A stretch of DNA of 64,000 nucleotides from Eulemur rufifrons (taxonomy: Eukaryota > Chordata > Mammalia > Primates > Lemuridae), in contig NC_090989.1 of NCBI RefSeq assembly GCF_041146395.1, positions 283,928,343 to 283,992,342 on the forward strand. The letters run 5' to 3'. The notes below the pieces were generated by a model. The model did no database searches. It worked only from the letters and a program-made list of their open reading frames with translations, and was not told the origin of the DNA. Numbering within the stretch: position 1 is the stretch's first letter; every line of letters starts with the position of its first letter. The position numbers and the translations under genes were made by a program. Below are positions 1 to 12,567 of the stretch, one piece after another.

Positions 1-129
1 CATCCGCCTGACCTGTCATCGGCCACGCTGCCGTAGCCGTGCTCCCGGCTCTCTGACGCGTGGGGGCCAGGCTTGGTTCTGGGAGGCACCGGGGCGCGCA
101 GCTGTCTCCGTCTGCTCAGGCTGCAACAC

Positions 130-440
130 ACACACCACAGAGCGGGGGCCTGAGCTGCAGGTCTGGAGGCTGGCGAGGCCCAGGGCAAGGTGCCAGCCAG
201 CTGGTGTCCGGCGAGGGCCCCTCCTGCCCTGGAGACAGCCCCTCTTCACTGTGTCCTCACGTGGCGGGGAGCGAGGGAAGGGCCAGCTCTCTTGTCTCCT
301 CTGTTAAGGACACTGATCCTGTGGGATCGGGGCCACACCCTTATGACCTCATTGAATCACCCCCACAAAGGCCCTGTCTCCAAATACGATCACACTGCAG
401 TCGGGGGCTTCAACATACGAATTTGGGGGAAACAGTTCGG
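130..440 (+). mobile_element. Old interspersed repeat (LTR-like), first copy
   Basis: It contains ggtctggaggctgg, caaggtgcc, ggtgtccggcgagggc, then aaggacactgatcctgtggg, ttatgacctcattgaat, ctgtctccaaatacgatcaca and ggcttcaacatacgaatttggggg. These blocks belong to a common mammalian repeat. A second, shorter copy of its first part lies at 2090-2215. The family is not assigned. Confidence 0.6.
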
Positions 441-1272
441 CCCAGAACAGACAGGGCGGGATGTCTCTCCCTGGGCTGTGGACAAGGGCAAGGGGCCTGG
501 GCGTTCCCTCGTTTCCATGACAATAGAGATGTGGCCAAAGCACCTCCCAGAATGTCTTCCATCAAACACGAAAGCCGTCAGTGTCTGAGGGCAGGACTCC
601 CAGGTGACACAGGCTGAGGTGACTGTCCAGCCAGTGGGACGTGGGCCTCCCGGGCTTTGCCCACATGAGCATCGTGTTGTGGAGCGGCCACTGGACAGCC
701 AGGACAGCTCTCCTGGACAGACGGGCGAGGATGGGACCTCAATCCAGACGCCCTGTGGTCCCCGTGCCCTTCTGAGCCCGGCCACCGCGTCTGGCCACGC
801 CACGGCCAAGGTGAGTCAGCACCCGCGAGGGCCCACCTACTCCAGCAGACAGATAAGGCCCCAGGGAGCCCGTCTGGGTCAGCGCCGCTGTCTCCCACCC
901 ATCAGCTCCTGCCTTGTTCACTTTTATTGCCGCTTTACAACATGACTAAAAGGTCACTTCTCCTGCCAACCCATGAGCAAGCTCAAACAAGAATCTTTTC
1001 CTTCCTTCAGATGTTTGAAAGGGCATCCGAGGTCCTGTCAGCTGCACCGAGCTCCGTGCTTGGTCTCTTCAGGCCAGGCCGAGGGGCACGTGGGCAAAAC
1101 CCAGGGCAGGACCGTGAACGCCACCCTGACCCCACCAAGGTCAGGCAGGACCCCTCCCAGAGGTGGCCCTGCTCAGCCACCTGCCCCTCACCAGCCGGTC
1201 CCGCAAGCCCCAGTCCCTGAGGGCACAGAGGAGCAGGCAGCACTGAGACCTTAGTGGGCGCGGGAGCCCCCA

Positions 1273-1417
1273 GACGGTGGTGATGGGGGCAGTGAGTCCC
1301 TACTGGGTGAGGAGCCCACAGACGGTGGGGCTGGGGGGCAGTGAGTCCCTACTGGGTGAGGAGCCCACAGAGGGTGGGGCTGGGGCAGTGAGTCCCTACT
1401 GGGTGCAGGAGCCCACA
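1273..1417 (+). repeat. 48-49 bp minisatellite, three copies
   Basis: Three near-identical units of 48, 49 and 48 bp, each containing gcagtgagtccctactgggtg and aggagcccaca. Differences are a few substitutions and G-run length changes, so the duplication is recent. Confidence 0.9.
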
Positions 1418-2089
1418 GAAGGTGCCGAATGGCAGCAGCCGTCTTTCCATGGTGGAGGAGGCTGCAGAAGCTTAGTGAGAAGGATCGTGCTGTGCACTCA
1501 TTCAGCCCTTCTCTGGGAAATCATCGGAGCCTAGGTCATAGTTGGCACTCAAAATAGACACAGCTAAGCCAGGCCCAGACAGGGCTGGGGGACACACAAA
1601 ACAGACCCACCCAGCCACACAGACCAGCAGCCCACGGGGAAGACAGACCACGAAGAACAGAGCAGTCCCGGACTCATGTGAGGCTGCCCCCCTTCCACCC
1701 CGGGTGACTGCGCCGTCCCTGTACAAGCCCTTGTCACACTCTCTTGCCCCAGTTTCAATCTCTGCACAGTGGGAGAGTGGAGCGTTCCTCTCGGGGGCGG
1801 GCGAGTCCCGCCATCTGTGCAGGACCTGCCGCCGGGCCATGGGCAGCGCGGAGCCCCCACCGGCCAGCCGTCGGCTCCTCCAGGGCCAACCTGGGCCGAG
1901 GGGCTGCTGTGCCTCAGGGATGCCTGCCCACGGCCCACGAGTGAGCAGCTGCGCATGTGCAGGACACTCTCCACGGCCACCACCACCACGCAGCCACCTG
2001 TCCTGCCCAATCCCGCCCCCTGCTTCCCTCTGTCAGCTCGTCCTGCTGCGATCACCAAGCACCCCAGGCTGGGTGGTCAGCAAGGACAG

Positions 2090-2215
2090 AGATGCAGTTC
2101 TTGCCATCTGGAGGCCGGGAGTCTAAGGCCAGGGCGCTGGCGGTGGTGTCTGGCGAGGGCTGCTCTCTGCTTCCTCTCTCACCTTCCAAGAAGGCGCCTT
2201 GTGGCTGCACCATCA
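2090..2215 (+). mobile_element. Old interspersed repeat, partial copy related to 130-440
   Basis: The order gccatctggaggccgggagtc, aaggccagggcgctgg, ggtgtctggcgagggctgc and aaggcgccttgtggctgc matches the first half of the repeat at 130-440, in the same orientation. Confidence 0.5.
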
Positions 2216-3659
2216 CCTGCAGAGGAGGAGGGTGGAGGGCAGGAGGCGCCTGAGCGAGTCCCCTCCCCCGTACCAGGCACTAACACACTCACGGGTGCGG
2301 AGCCCTCACCGCGTAACCACCGCAATAGGCCCCATCTCCTGAAACCACTGCAGTGGGGACGCAGTTTCAGCGTGAGTTTGGGCAGGGACACTCGTAAACT
2401 GGGGACACTCACACACACCTGGCTCCCCAGCCCAGCTCAGCATCTGCTCCCAGAGCACCAGCCTTGGGCGGCTGTCCCGAATGCCCGAGAAGGCAGGGCA
2501 CGGGGCCTGTCTCTGCCAGCGGGCCAGGCACACGCAGCCCCAGCAGGAGCTGGCTGTCCGGGTATCGGGACTTCGGCCTGGGAAGAGCTGGAGAATGTAC
2601 CCCTGGAAGGGACCAGGAGCCACCTGGGCGGATAACGGGGCGGAGTGGTCATGGCTACATGCGTGCGTGCTCTAGAGGAAGACCTGGAACCCAAGGGCTG
2701 GCAGCGGGAGGGTGAAACCCAGGCGTGGAAGCCGGGGAGCCCGTGGGGCTGCGGGAGCAGAATGCCTGTGACCAAGCCTAAGGCGCGGTGGCCAGAGTGG
2801 CTGCTCTGCATGACAGTCAAGTGTCCGGCAAGGCAGGTCTGGTCAGGAAACCCCGCACCACACACACGGGTTGGCCTTGGAGCCCTCAGAGCCCGCAAAG
2901 ACCTGGGCCACCAGTGCTCCTGCTGTGGTGGCCTCTCTCCAACAGACACCATGTGCCACCTCCTCCCTACCCTTAACTAGGGTTAAGTCACATCACAGCC
3001 TGACCAGGGAACAGACAACCGTGCCCACAGTGGACAGCCCCGGCAGCGTGGACCAGGGGCAGCCAGGGCAGGGCACGCGGCATTGGATTCCGACGGGGCT
3101 GGGGCCAGGGGCCACGTCACAAATTGATTTGGGGACGAGTATGACTTGGCACATTCTCCCGAGATGCAGGATTTGTACCGTGGCCAGGAAAACATACGAG
3201 AACCAGGGGCAGAACCGCAGTGAGGACCCCGGGGTCCCAGAGCACGGACATCTGCAGTCGAGAGTTGGGTGCCTTTTGCAACGCAGCCTGGCAGAGCCTG
3301 CGGGCCTGACCGAGGGACCCCGGACCTCCAAGTCACAGGGCTCATGTCTCCCCGGTCCCACGGGAGCAGAGCAGGGAGGCACGAGTGAGCTGCAGGAGCA
3401 GGTGCCCGGCCCCTGGGCACCCCCCCGCGATGGCACCTGCCCTCAGCCTGCTGTACAGAGTCCCACACCCGAGCTGGGTGCCCAGGGGGCTGCCCCGTTT
3501 GTGGGTGCAAGTTGAAGATGGAGAGGCCAGGCCTCGAAGGACAGCGTAGACAGACCCGCCCGTGCCCCCTCTGCACCCCGGGAGGCAGCAAAGCTCACGC
3601 ACTGCGCAGCTGCCTTCGCTGAGCCGCTGGGGGAGAAACAAGAGCTGGCTCAGCGCGAA

Positions 3660-3870
3660 GCCTCGGGAATCTGCCTTGGATTTTCCTCAAATACTGAATA
3701 CAAAAAAATTTTCCCATTTCCCTTGAAAAGAGTCTTAAAAACTGCATTTGAAGCATTTTTTAAATATGTATTGCAACTGTTATAAAACCTAAAATCTAAT
3801 TTTGTCCACCTGGTTTCTGTACTTCCTAAATAAACCTTCACAAAGACCCAGAACTTTTTCCCATTCCAAA
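3660..3870. promoter_or_regulatory. AT-rich island, possibly conserved noncoding
   Basis: About 200 bp that is mostly A/T within DNA that is otherwise very GC-rich. No repeat is recognised, and the open frame across it (minus strand) resembles no protein. It could be a conserved element or an eroded repeat. Confidence 0.3.
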
Positions 3871-4419
3871 GTGCGCTGAGAGCACACTGACAGGGCGGAG
3901 CGAGCCGCCGGCCAGCGGGCGGGAGGGAGTCGGAGAACATGAACATGCGTCTGAGTCCAGGAGAAGGAAGCCAGCCCACAGCCCTAATCCGATTTCATCA
4001 GCTTGGCCTGCCCCAGATTCCCGCTGCAGGGCTCTGCCAGGAGCAAGCCCGTCGCCGCTCCGGCCTCCACCAGGGAAGCCCGCTAGCGGCCCGCAGCCTC
4101 CCCACAAGCTGAGTCAGTCGGCGGTGGAGGGAAATGGTGGCGCCCAGGCCACGGCTCTGCCCCGACTGCTGACGGCAGGGCTGGGGCGCCCAGCCTGGCT
4201 CCAGGGGAGGAGGCGGCGGGTGCAGGGGGAGGGCTTCCCTGCGCATACCCAGGGGCTCAGGGCCCCGGCCCACTGGGCAGCTGCTCACCATGTGCCCAGC
4301 AGGGGAACCAAGGCTGCTGGGGCTTCCCCCCAGGGTCCCCGGCCAGCAGGCTCCAGAACATTCTAGAAAAGGCACTGCTGGGGCTCTGGGTGGACAGGAG
4401 CAGCTGCAGCAACTCTACC

Positions 4420-4550
4420 CAGAGAGCGAGCATTTAGTACGTGCAGACCTGATGCGTTCTCACATCATCCACTGTGCAGGCACGGAAACTGAGGCCCAGG
4501 CAGACGGGGCCACGCTGGGACCCAGACCCTCCGCTGTCCAACAGCAAAGC
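4420..4550 (-). mobile_element. MIR SINE fragment
   Basis: It contains agcatttagtacgtgcagacc, gttctcacatcatcc and gcacggaaactgaggcccaggc. It is intergenic. Confidence 0.55.
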
Positions 4551-6999
4551 CTGTATCTTAACACAGCGTCTCATGTGACCCATCTCAGGCCACCTTGGTC
4601 CTCACACAGATGAGCAAACAGGCCTGGCGCCAGGGCGCAGCCATCAGCCCAGGTACTGGGTGGGCGGGGGGAGGGGAGACAGCCACTGACCACTTGGGCT
4701 AAAGAAGCTCTGTGGGCTCTACGGGTTTCCAGGGTCCCCTCCGGAATCTGTGGGGGCTGGAATGGCAGCCGTCCCTGGCTGCAGCCCCAAGCCCAGGCTC
4801 ATGGCAAACCCATACCCGCTCTGGGCTTCGGGGTGAGCAGTGGGGGCGGCTGGTGCAGGCTGGAGTCCGAGCCCCAGCAGGAAGGCCAGATGGGGGCAGG
4901 CGCAGGGAGGAGAGGGCGGGGACCCCTCAGGAGCAGCCCCCGTCAGTCAGAGCCTGCCTTTCCTCTGACAGCCGCCCCGCCTCCCTGGGAAGCAGCCCAG
5001 AGGAGGAGGAGGAAAAGTTCATTTCCTGAACACGCTGGAGAAGGGGAAATGAGCAGGCCTGTCCACGTGGCGGAACCTCCAGATGCCGCCTCGGCCTCGG
5101 GGTGGGGAGATCCCGGCCCCTCCTCCCTCCCTGGGGAATCTGCTCCCCATGCTGTCCCTGCCGCAGGGAAGTGGGTCCCCAAGGAGCCCCTCAGGGTCGC
5201 AGGGATGCCCACCCCGTCTCTCCACCGGCAGGAGACCCCCAGCTCTGCCAATCCCAGGCCAGGCTTTCCCACAGCAGCCAAAATCCACGCCTCCCACCGG
5301 CGCCCTCCACGTGCCAGGCGGGCCCAGGCACAGGGCGCAGCCGGGCAGCACGGCAGCTCTGCGTGGGAGTCCAGCGAAGGCAGCAACGCTCTTGCACAGA
5401 GACGTCTGCCCGCCGGGGAAGGAGGTCGCAGGGGAGACCAGCGCAGCAGAGCGAGGGGGGGCCCCGCCAGGGGTGGGCACGACACAGACGCCAAAGACTC
5501 TGGACCTGGAAAGCCACAGGCAGGGCTGCAGGACGGGCCCCCAGGGAGAGGCCAGTGGGAGGCAGTGAGTTGGGGGGGCCGGCGGGGCTGCAGATGGGGG
5601 CTGCCTCGGGCCTCCCCTCGTCCCGGGCTCACCCTCAGGGACGCCTGATCCTGGGGAGGAGCGCAGGTGTGTCACCCGCTCAGTAAGCACAGACTGAGCA
5701 CCAGCTGTATGCCTCGACCTGGGGGGTGGCGGGCTTGTCTTCAGTAGGCCCAAGGTCACAGTGGGGGACAGATGCACCAGCCAGAAGCCACCCCCAGGGG
5801 AGGTCCCAGTGGGGCAAGGACCCAGGAGGTCACCAAACTCATTCTTGAAGTGTCTCGAAGCCAGACTTCGGGTGTCCCTCCCGGTGGAGGCTGTTGGGAT
5901 GGAGAAAGACACCCGAGGTCCAACTCGGAGTTAAATGGCGGCACCTGCTTGGTCCAGACCTCCGCTGCCCTGCTCCGGCCTTCCCTCAGCGCCCCAACGT
6001 CACGCGCTCTCTGGGGAAGCAGCCACCACGGAGCACCCGGAGGCAGTTCTGGGAGATTCTGGGCACTTCCCGAACCCCCCACCCCACGGCATCCGCAGAC
6101 GCCTCCATGCGAGGCCTGTGGTTTGGGCCACTCCTGCCCGAGGAGGCTGAGGACGTGGCCTTGGGGGAGGGGGTGGGAGCCCCCGGGGGTCAGCAGGGTG
6201 GGCGGAGCAGCCGGACCTCACCCCGAGGACAGCGGGCGATGCTCAGCGCCACCTCAGAGGGAGGAGCAGTCCTCACTCGTCCCTTCCTGCTCCTCCCCAC
6301 ACGCCCCTCTGTCCTCCCAGCCCTCCCGGGGCGGCCAGCCTGGCCTCCCCCCGATTGGCCAGAATAAACAGCAACGCCGACAGCTGTGCTGACCGGGACA
6401 GGCCCGGGCGCCCACGCGCTGTGGGAGCGTGACTCACACCAACCCAAAGCGGGGCAAGACCACCCGTGGCCCCCACCAGGCACCAGCTCCAGGGGCCCCA
6501 TCCTGGCGCCCGCCCAGCAGGTCAAGCCGCGAAGCTCCAGCACCTGATTTTCCGAGATGAAAGCCAGTCAGGCGAAGTCAGAGGGTCCCAGGGTTTCTTC
6601 CCCAAAGCCAGCCCAGGTCCCAGCAGTCCATGGCCTCTCGGGAGCACAGCACGAGAGGCTGGGACTGGGGCAGGGTGGACAGCAGGGCGGGCTTCCCCGA
6701 GCAGGTGCGGGAAAGGCCCCTGGGCTGGGAAGGGAGGAGGTGGGAGGAGGCGGGAAGGAGCCTCGTGCCACCAAGCAGCAGCGACAGGAACACCTCCGGC
6801 CGGCCTGTCCCCTGCCAGCACGCTCATGGCTGCCCTGCCAGTGGCTTCGCCAGCCGGGGCAGTAGCAAGTGTGGCCAGGGGACAGCGAGGGGAGGGAGCC
6901 CACAGCCCCTCGCCAGGGCAGCTCCAAGAAGCCAAAGCCAGCGGGCTTCCTGCAGCCCTCAGAGGCGCAGGGTGTACAGGGCTCCCAGAGAACAAAATC

Positions 7000-7110
7000 G
7001 CTCAATTCCAGACTTAATTGGCATTAAATTGGACATTCTAGTGGAGTAGGTTGAACTCCAAAGTGTCATTACACAAAACATCCACTGCCACTGACGCGAC
7101 CGTATGAGCC
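7000..7110. other. AT-rich unassigned island
   Basis: A short AT-rich stretch (gacttaattggcattaaattgg and on) in GC-rich intergenic DNA. It contains a homeodomain-like TTAATTGG. No repeat was recognised. Confidence 0.25.
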
Positions 7111-7469
7111 AATAGAAGCTCGTGTGACTGGGAGCAAACGAGGGAAGAACTCAGGCAGTGGCCACGGAGAGGCCATCGGTCCCCGCGGGACAGGGAGGCG
7201 GGGACCGCGCGTAGTTCTGAGGCAGCCACAGCTCCTCCGTGGCGCCTCTGAGCCACCAGGGTCTGTTTCCCTCCTGCCTGAGCTGGAGTTTGCCCGGCTC
7301 CTCGCCACACCTCGAGAAGGACGGAAGTCCCAGCCATCTCCTCTCCTGTGCCGCGGGGTGTGGACTCAGCCTCGGGCCCCGCCTGGGAGAAGGCAGACCT
7401 GCCACCTGTCCCCAGCCAAAGGGAGAACAGAACCGGGGCACAGGGGGAGACAGCGAAGCCCGGGCCCGT

Positions 7470-7515
7470 ACGCACTCAGTAGGCACTCAATTAATGTTGA
7501 ATTGGCGCCTACATT
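7470..7515 (-). mobile_element. L2/MIR-like repeat tail
   Basis: The phrase actcagtaggcactcaattaatgttgaattg is the familiar end of L2/MIR repeats. Confidence 0.55.
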
Positions 7516-8257
7516 GAGCCAGCCACAGCCATGATCAGACGCCGTTCGTACCCACAGAGGGGGCTGCCTGGGACCCAGACCCCCTGGGCTTTTCTAGCGC
7601 AAAGCTGACAGGGGAGGGGGCAGGGGACAGATCCCGGGGCCCCACTTCTAGCCAGGCATGCGGAGGTGCTGGGACCCCAAGGAGCCCAAGGCCTCTGCTG
7701 GCCCGAGTGACAGGCCCCAGTCCATCTGGACGTGGCCTCGCTGGCTCCGGGCCGCCCAGGTCCCTGTCTGGTGCACAGGAGCTGCCGAGTGAAGGATCCT
7801 CAGAAGCCACCGTGGCATGGGCACTGTGACTGCCACGCTGGCAGAGGGAACAGGCCTCAGGGGGCACAAAGGGACCTCCCTGGGTGTGTACCTTCAAAGG
7901 GGTAGGGCCGGCCCAGCCTCCCCTCATGACACTGCCGAGGCAGGGGTCTCCACCCCAGCCCAGGACACCCACCTCTGACCTCCGGCGCTGTAGGGGCCAG
8001 GCCCCTGCTCAGCCTGCCTCTGTCCCCTAGTATCAGCAACTTCAGGGCTGGGGGGCAGCCACCCACCAGGCCCGCAGCCAGCCTGGCTCCCACCCCTCAG
8101 GGACAGCCAGGCAGAAGGCGGCCTGGGCTCCAGAGAGCTCCCGGCAACCCGGCTGAGGGCAGGCACAGCCGCAGCCCCCGTGCTCCAGCTGGCCCTTAGC
8201 ACGGGGCCCCCACGAGGGCTGCAAATCCACAGGCCAGAGACCCGACCGTCCGCTGGA

Positions 8258-8491
8258 TCCCCTGCTCAGGAGGGTCTGGGCTCAAGGGGACCCTGGGCAC
8301 CGGCGAACTCTGTGCTTAGGGTACCCCGTGCTCAGGGGACCCCAGTCAGGGAGATCCTGTTCATGGGGACCCCATTCTCAGGGAGACCCCATGTTCAAGG
8401 GGACCCCATGTTTAGGGGAGCCCATGCTCAGGGGACCCCATGATCAGGGGGATCCCGTGCTAGGGGACTCTATGTTTAGGGGAGCCCATGC
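8258..8491 (+). repeat. About 20-bp minisatellite, roughly eleven degenerate copies
   Basis: The unit is close to ggggaccccatgytca. Copies vary between ggggacccca, ggagacccca and ggggagccca, and between atgttta, atgctca and atgatca. It is intergenic. Confidence 0.85.
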
Positions 8492-10439
8492 TTGTCTACA
8501 CTCTGTGGTTGCCCACTTGAAACTCTTACGCTTTGTTTCCACGGCAGGCTGACATTTTCATTTTGCTCCGGGCCCGCAAATTCTGCAGCGGGTCCAGCTC
8601 CTGCACGGCGGGTCAGACCCCACCATTCCCAGCCCCGCACTGCAGCCGCCCCTCTGGGAAATGGGTTTAGTGCCCACTCGCCAGGGAGCTCGAGGGTGGC
8701 AAGAGAAACAGAGGCAGAACTCTGGCATCCTTGGGGGGCGGTGGCGGGGGCGGCGGGCAGGAGAAAGAGGGGACAGGGAGGGAAGGTGGGGACAGGGTGG
8801 GAAGGTGGGCCCAGGCTCGGCCAAAGTCTCCAGCCACTGCTCGTGTGGGCGCCCCGCTCCCTCCCTCCTGGCCGGTCCCCTCACTCAGCAAGCCAGGAGG
8901 ACTCGGCACAAGGCCCGTGGAAAAGAAGAGGCTGCACATTTTCCAAGATGTTTGAAACATTGTTTTGGCAACGCTGCGCCGCGGCCCCAAGTCAGCCTGA
9001 CATAAAACAAGCCCGACCTGTGCGTCTTGGTCCCGGGCCTGGGCCGGGCGCGGCCAGCTCCCGCTCCCCCGCCCGCCCGCCGGGCTGCCATCCACTCAGG
9101 CCTTCCCAGCCTCCCCTGCCCGCTGCGCACACACGGGCAGGAGAGGCCGGCCTGCCCTCTGCAGATGGCCTCCTTTTAGGGCCAAGGTACACCGATCCAT
9201 GAGGTTGTCCCTGCAGTCGCTAAGCAGCACATGGTATCTATCTGGAACGCTGTGCCTCCCGGCTGCTGGTGTCATCCTGCGCACAGACTTCATGGGCCAC
9301 TAAGGGGCCCAGGTCAACCAGCGCAGACCCCTCGTGGTGCAGGGGAGGAACCTGAGGCCCAGACACAGGGAGGGGCTTGCCAGGGTCTCGGAGCAAGTGG
9401 CCGAGCCGGGGGCAGGTCCCGGCCTTGCCTCCAACCCATGGGTTGTGCTGGCTGGGGAGGACAGCACGGCTGGTGGCCCACGGGGAGCGTGCTCTGGGAC
9501 GGCCTGTGTCACCACTGCCTCCTCTCCCTTCCCTCTGCAGCAACCCCGTGCTGGATGTGGGAATGTTGCCCCCACCGTATAAAGAAACTGAGTCTGGCAG
9601 CTCCCCCTTCCCTGTCCCCCAACAACGCGGTCGAGACACCTTACAGCAGCGTCTGCTCACGCGTCTGCTAGAGCCCGGGGAACAGGGAGGGGAGGTTGGG
9701 CCCTCACGGCGGTCACAGCCCAAGGAGGGAGTGGGCAGCGGCGGTGCAGCCCCGAGGGGCACGGTGTGCAGAGGAGGGGCCCACGCCCCAGCCAGGAGTC
9801 TCCAGGGGTCCCAGCTGCGCCTGGAGAGGAGGAGCCAGCCAGGCGGAGAGAAGGCAGGAACCCAGAGTCAGCGCCCTGTGGAAGGGGGCACCCTGCCGCG
9901 GGGAGAGAGGATGGCTGGGGCTCCCGCTCTGGGCACAGTGGCAGCTGGAACGCACGTCCCTCTCACCGTGTCTCCTCCAAGCCACAAAATGGCTCACACC
10001 AGCCACCAGGGTCCAACTAGCTCTGTGGCCCCGGGCGGAGGGCAAGCTGGACCCCAAACACTGACGCGCTCCTCCTGCACCTCAGACGCAGGGGTCCCCT
10101 TGAGGGCAGGGGCCTGGCACGTGAGAGAATGGGCCACGGGACAGTGCCACGAGAGACATCGCACAGAAGGGCCACCGTGGGACCCGGCTGGGCCAGAGTG
10201 GGCGAACAGAGCACCGTGGAAGGGACAGAGCACAACCCCCAGGGCTGGCTCCTGGGCAGCATGGCAGCTCTGCCTCGCAGCCGGGGCACTGTGCTGGGGC
10301 CACCATACTGTGAGGACACCCAAGCAGCCCTGTGGAGAGGAAGCAGCTCGCCAGCCTCAGGCTGCGCCTCGCGGTCAAACCCTGGCCAACACCTGGCTGC
10401 TCCCACAGGGGAGACCTCAAGCCAGAACCACCCAACACC

Positions 10440-10565
10440 CAACACCGGCTGAGCCACATCCAAACTCCTGGCCCGCAAGGACTGAGAACAATGCCAAACG
10501 ATTACTGCTGTTTTAGGCCACTGCGTTCTGGGGTGTTTGTTACATGGCAACGGAGAACTGAGACG
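10440..10565 (+). mobile_element. 3' end of an old MaLR-like LTR
   Basis: The sequence gactgagaacaatgcc, tgctgttttaggccactgcgttctgggg, gtttgttacatggcaacggagaactgagac resembles the conserved 3' ends of MLT/MST-type LTRs. The 5' part is not clear. Confidence 0.5.
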
Positions 10566-11319
10566 CGGACCCTGTATAGCCCTCCTGGCCCTAAAGAAAG
10601 AAGGTGTAGACGATCCCCACCCAGGACCCAGCCTTGTGCACCCTTTCCCAGTCAGACCCCCAGGGGCACATGGCGGATCGTCCCCCAGTGAGGGGCTCAG
10701 GGAGCCAACCGGGAGCAAACGTGGGGGTCTTGCTGAGCTCTGAGACAGCAGGGACCCCCTGACGGGGAATGATGTGAACAAGTGGAGACGTGGCCCGTCA
10801 GCCCCCAAGCGCACGTCAGAGCAGCCTGGTCGGGAAACAGCTCCGGCTAGGGGAGGAAGAGGAGGGCGCACCCTGACCACGGGGCCACGGGCCTTCCTCG
10901 TGGCCCTGCCCAGCCTGCAGCACCCTCATCCCCAGACACAGCAAGGGACAGAGGCAAAGCAGTGCGGGCGGCCTGTCACATAAAGGTCACGCTGCCTACC
11001 TGCTGGCAGCCAAACCTGTCCAGGACGGGTGGGAGTCTCAGATCCAGGGGAACTGTCCCACCCAACTGAGGGCTCCGGAGCTTCGCTCCCAGCCGTGGCG
11101 TCAACCCCCACCGCCAGCTCTCGTGCCTTGGCAGCCTGTTCCCCAAGGAGAGCTGGTGGCAGAGCCATTTGCGCCGATGCTTCCAGAAGGAGGCAGACAG
11201 CCCAGCCCACCTGCCAGGTAAATAATTCCTGTGGGGCGAGGAGCGTTCGCCAGGCCCCTGGGTGCTCCTTACGCTCCTCCAGCGGACCCGAACCCGCCGA
11301 GGTCCCAGGGAATTTCAAC

Positions 11320-11590
11320 ATCTAAAGGCACCTGCTCCTTGGACCCAGCGACTCCACCTCTAAAGCTCCCTCTGGGAGAAACACTTGCAAAACGCTGGGC
11401 AGGGATGTCCATGCAGCAGGCGCCAGCGAGACCCCAAACGGGGAACGACCTAAACATCCATAATCGGGGCCCGGTGGGCCCATTGTCACCGAGAACAAGG
11501 ACAGCAGCTCCACACACAACATCCAGAAGCAGGCCGGGCGCTGGCTGTGGAGAGTGAGCTGCAGAAGCACATATGGGAGTGTCAGGAACT
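11320..11590 (+). mobile_element. LINE-1 (L1M-type) 3' fragment, degraded
   Basis: Blocks resembling old L1 3' regions occur in order: ggacccagcgactccacctctaa, acttgcaaaacgctgggcagggatgtccatgcagca, aacggggaacgacctaaacatccataa, and aagcacatatgggag. The original L1 reading is strongly eroded by GC-ward changes. Confidence 0.6.
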
Positions 11591-12553
11591 GTGCTGGGCT
11601 GGGACGTGCGCGGAATGTTCTGGAACAATAGGCGCCAAAGAACAGAAGGGCCAACTGAGCAAGGGCACTGTGACCTTTCACCAAACTCACCTCCAGAAGG
11701 TTCCTTCCGTGCACACAAGCCAAGCAAATATCGAGGGCGAACTCTTCCTGGAGGAGAAGCAGGAGGCTGAACCAGCTGTGCAGCTTCAGCCAACGTCATC
11801 CTTTCTCTGCACCTCAGTGTCCCCTTTGTCCCCAGAAGCTCTCCCAGAGAGCCCCAGGAAGTTCGGCGAGGTCTCACTCCACCCTGGGTGCAGGTATTAA
11901 AGCTCCCAGAACAGAGCTCACGGCCATGTGGAGGCCTGACGGGTGGCAGAGGGGCACGTGACCCCACCCCCCACCGTGTGGACGGTGTCCTGGGCCAGCA
12001 GCGGTGCCGTGCTGGGCAGTGGGGGCCGACATTTGCAAGACCTTTTGGGGGTAATTCGCCAGGGTCTCTCCCTGCCTGCAGCCACGCCGGCGGGAGGCCC
12101 CGCCCCTTCCTCCTCCGCAGACTTCTCATCCGGTGCCCCCGCCCCGGGCCACCGTCTCGGGCTTGTGGCTGCCAGGGTGGTCTGTGGGGAGGAGTGAGGC
12201 CTTCGAGGGGCTCCAGGGAGCGTGTCCAGTGACCAGCTCGTGGCCGGCGTCCCCCAGTAGAGGACCGGCCAGGGGGACATGGGCCTCCCCACCAGGGCTT
12301 GGGGCCCCAGGCCAGGGCTCCCTGGGGGATGATCAGGGTGGCTGCTCCCACGTTCAGCAGCTCCAGCGAGCACCCAAAAGATCGGCCACTTTCCTGCCCC
12401 CCTTTTCCGCAGGCTCTAGGAGGACAACACAGACCCCACCGCCCTCGCCCCATCTTCCCCTGGAAGAGCCAAGGAAGAAGACCCCGAGCCAGGTTTGTCC
12501 CAGCACTGCCAGAGACTGCACATTCGTGTCCGGTCTCACCCGGACCCTGCCCC

Positions 12554-12567
12554 CCAGCAGAGGGCAA
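12554..12567 (+). promoter_or_regulatory. CTCF-like motif, plus orientation
   Basis: CCAGCAGAGGGCAA fits the CTCF core except at the last position. Confidence 0.4.

Noticed and set aside
8258..8491. Regular short repeats considered as a possible CRISPR-like array
   Set aside because: The units are directly contiguous and degenerate with no unique spacers, and the genome is mammalian. It is a minisatellite.
9377..10516. 379-codon open frame on the plus strand
   Set aside because: It has no domain and no promoter or splice context, and it runs into the end of an old LTR.
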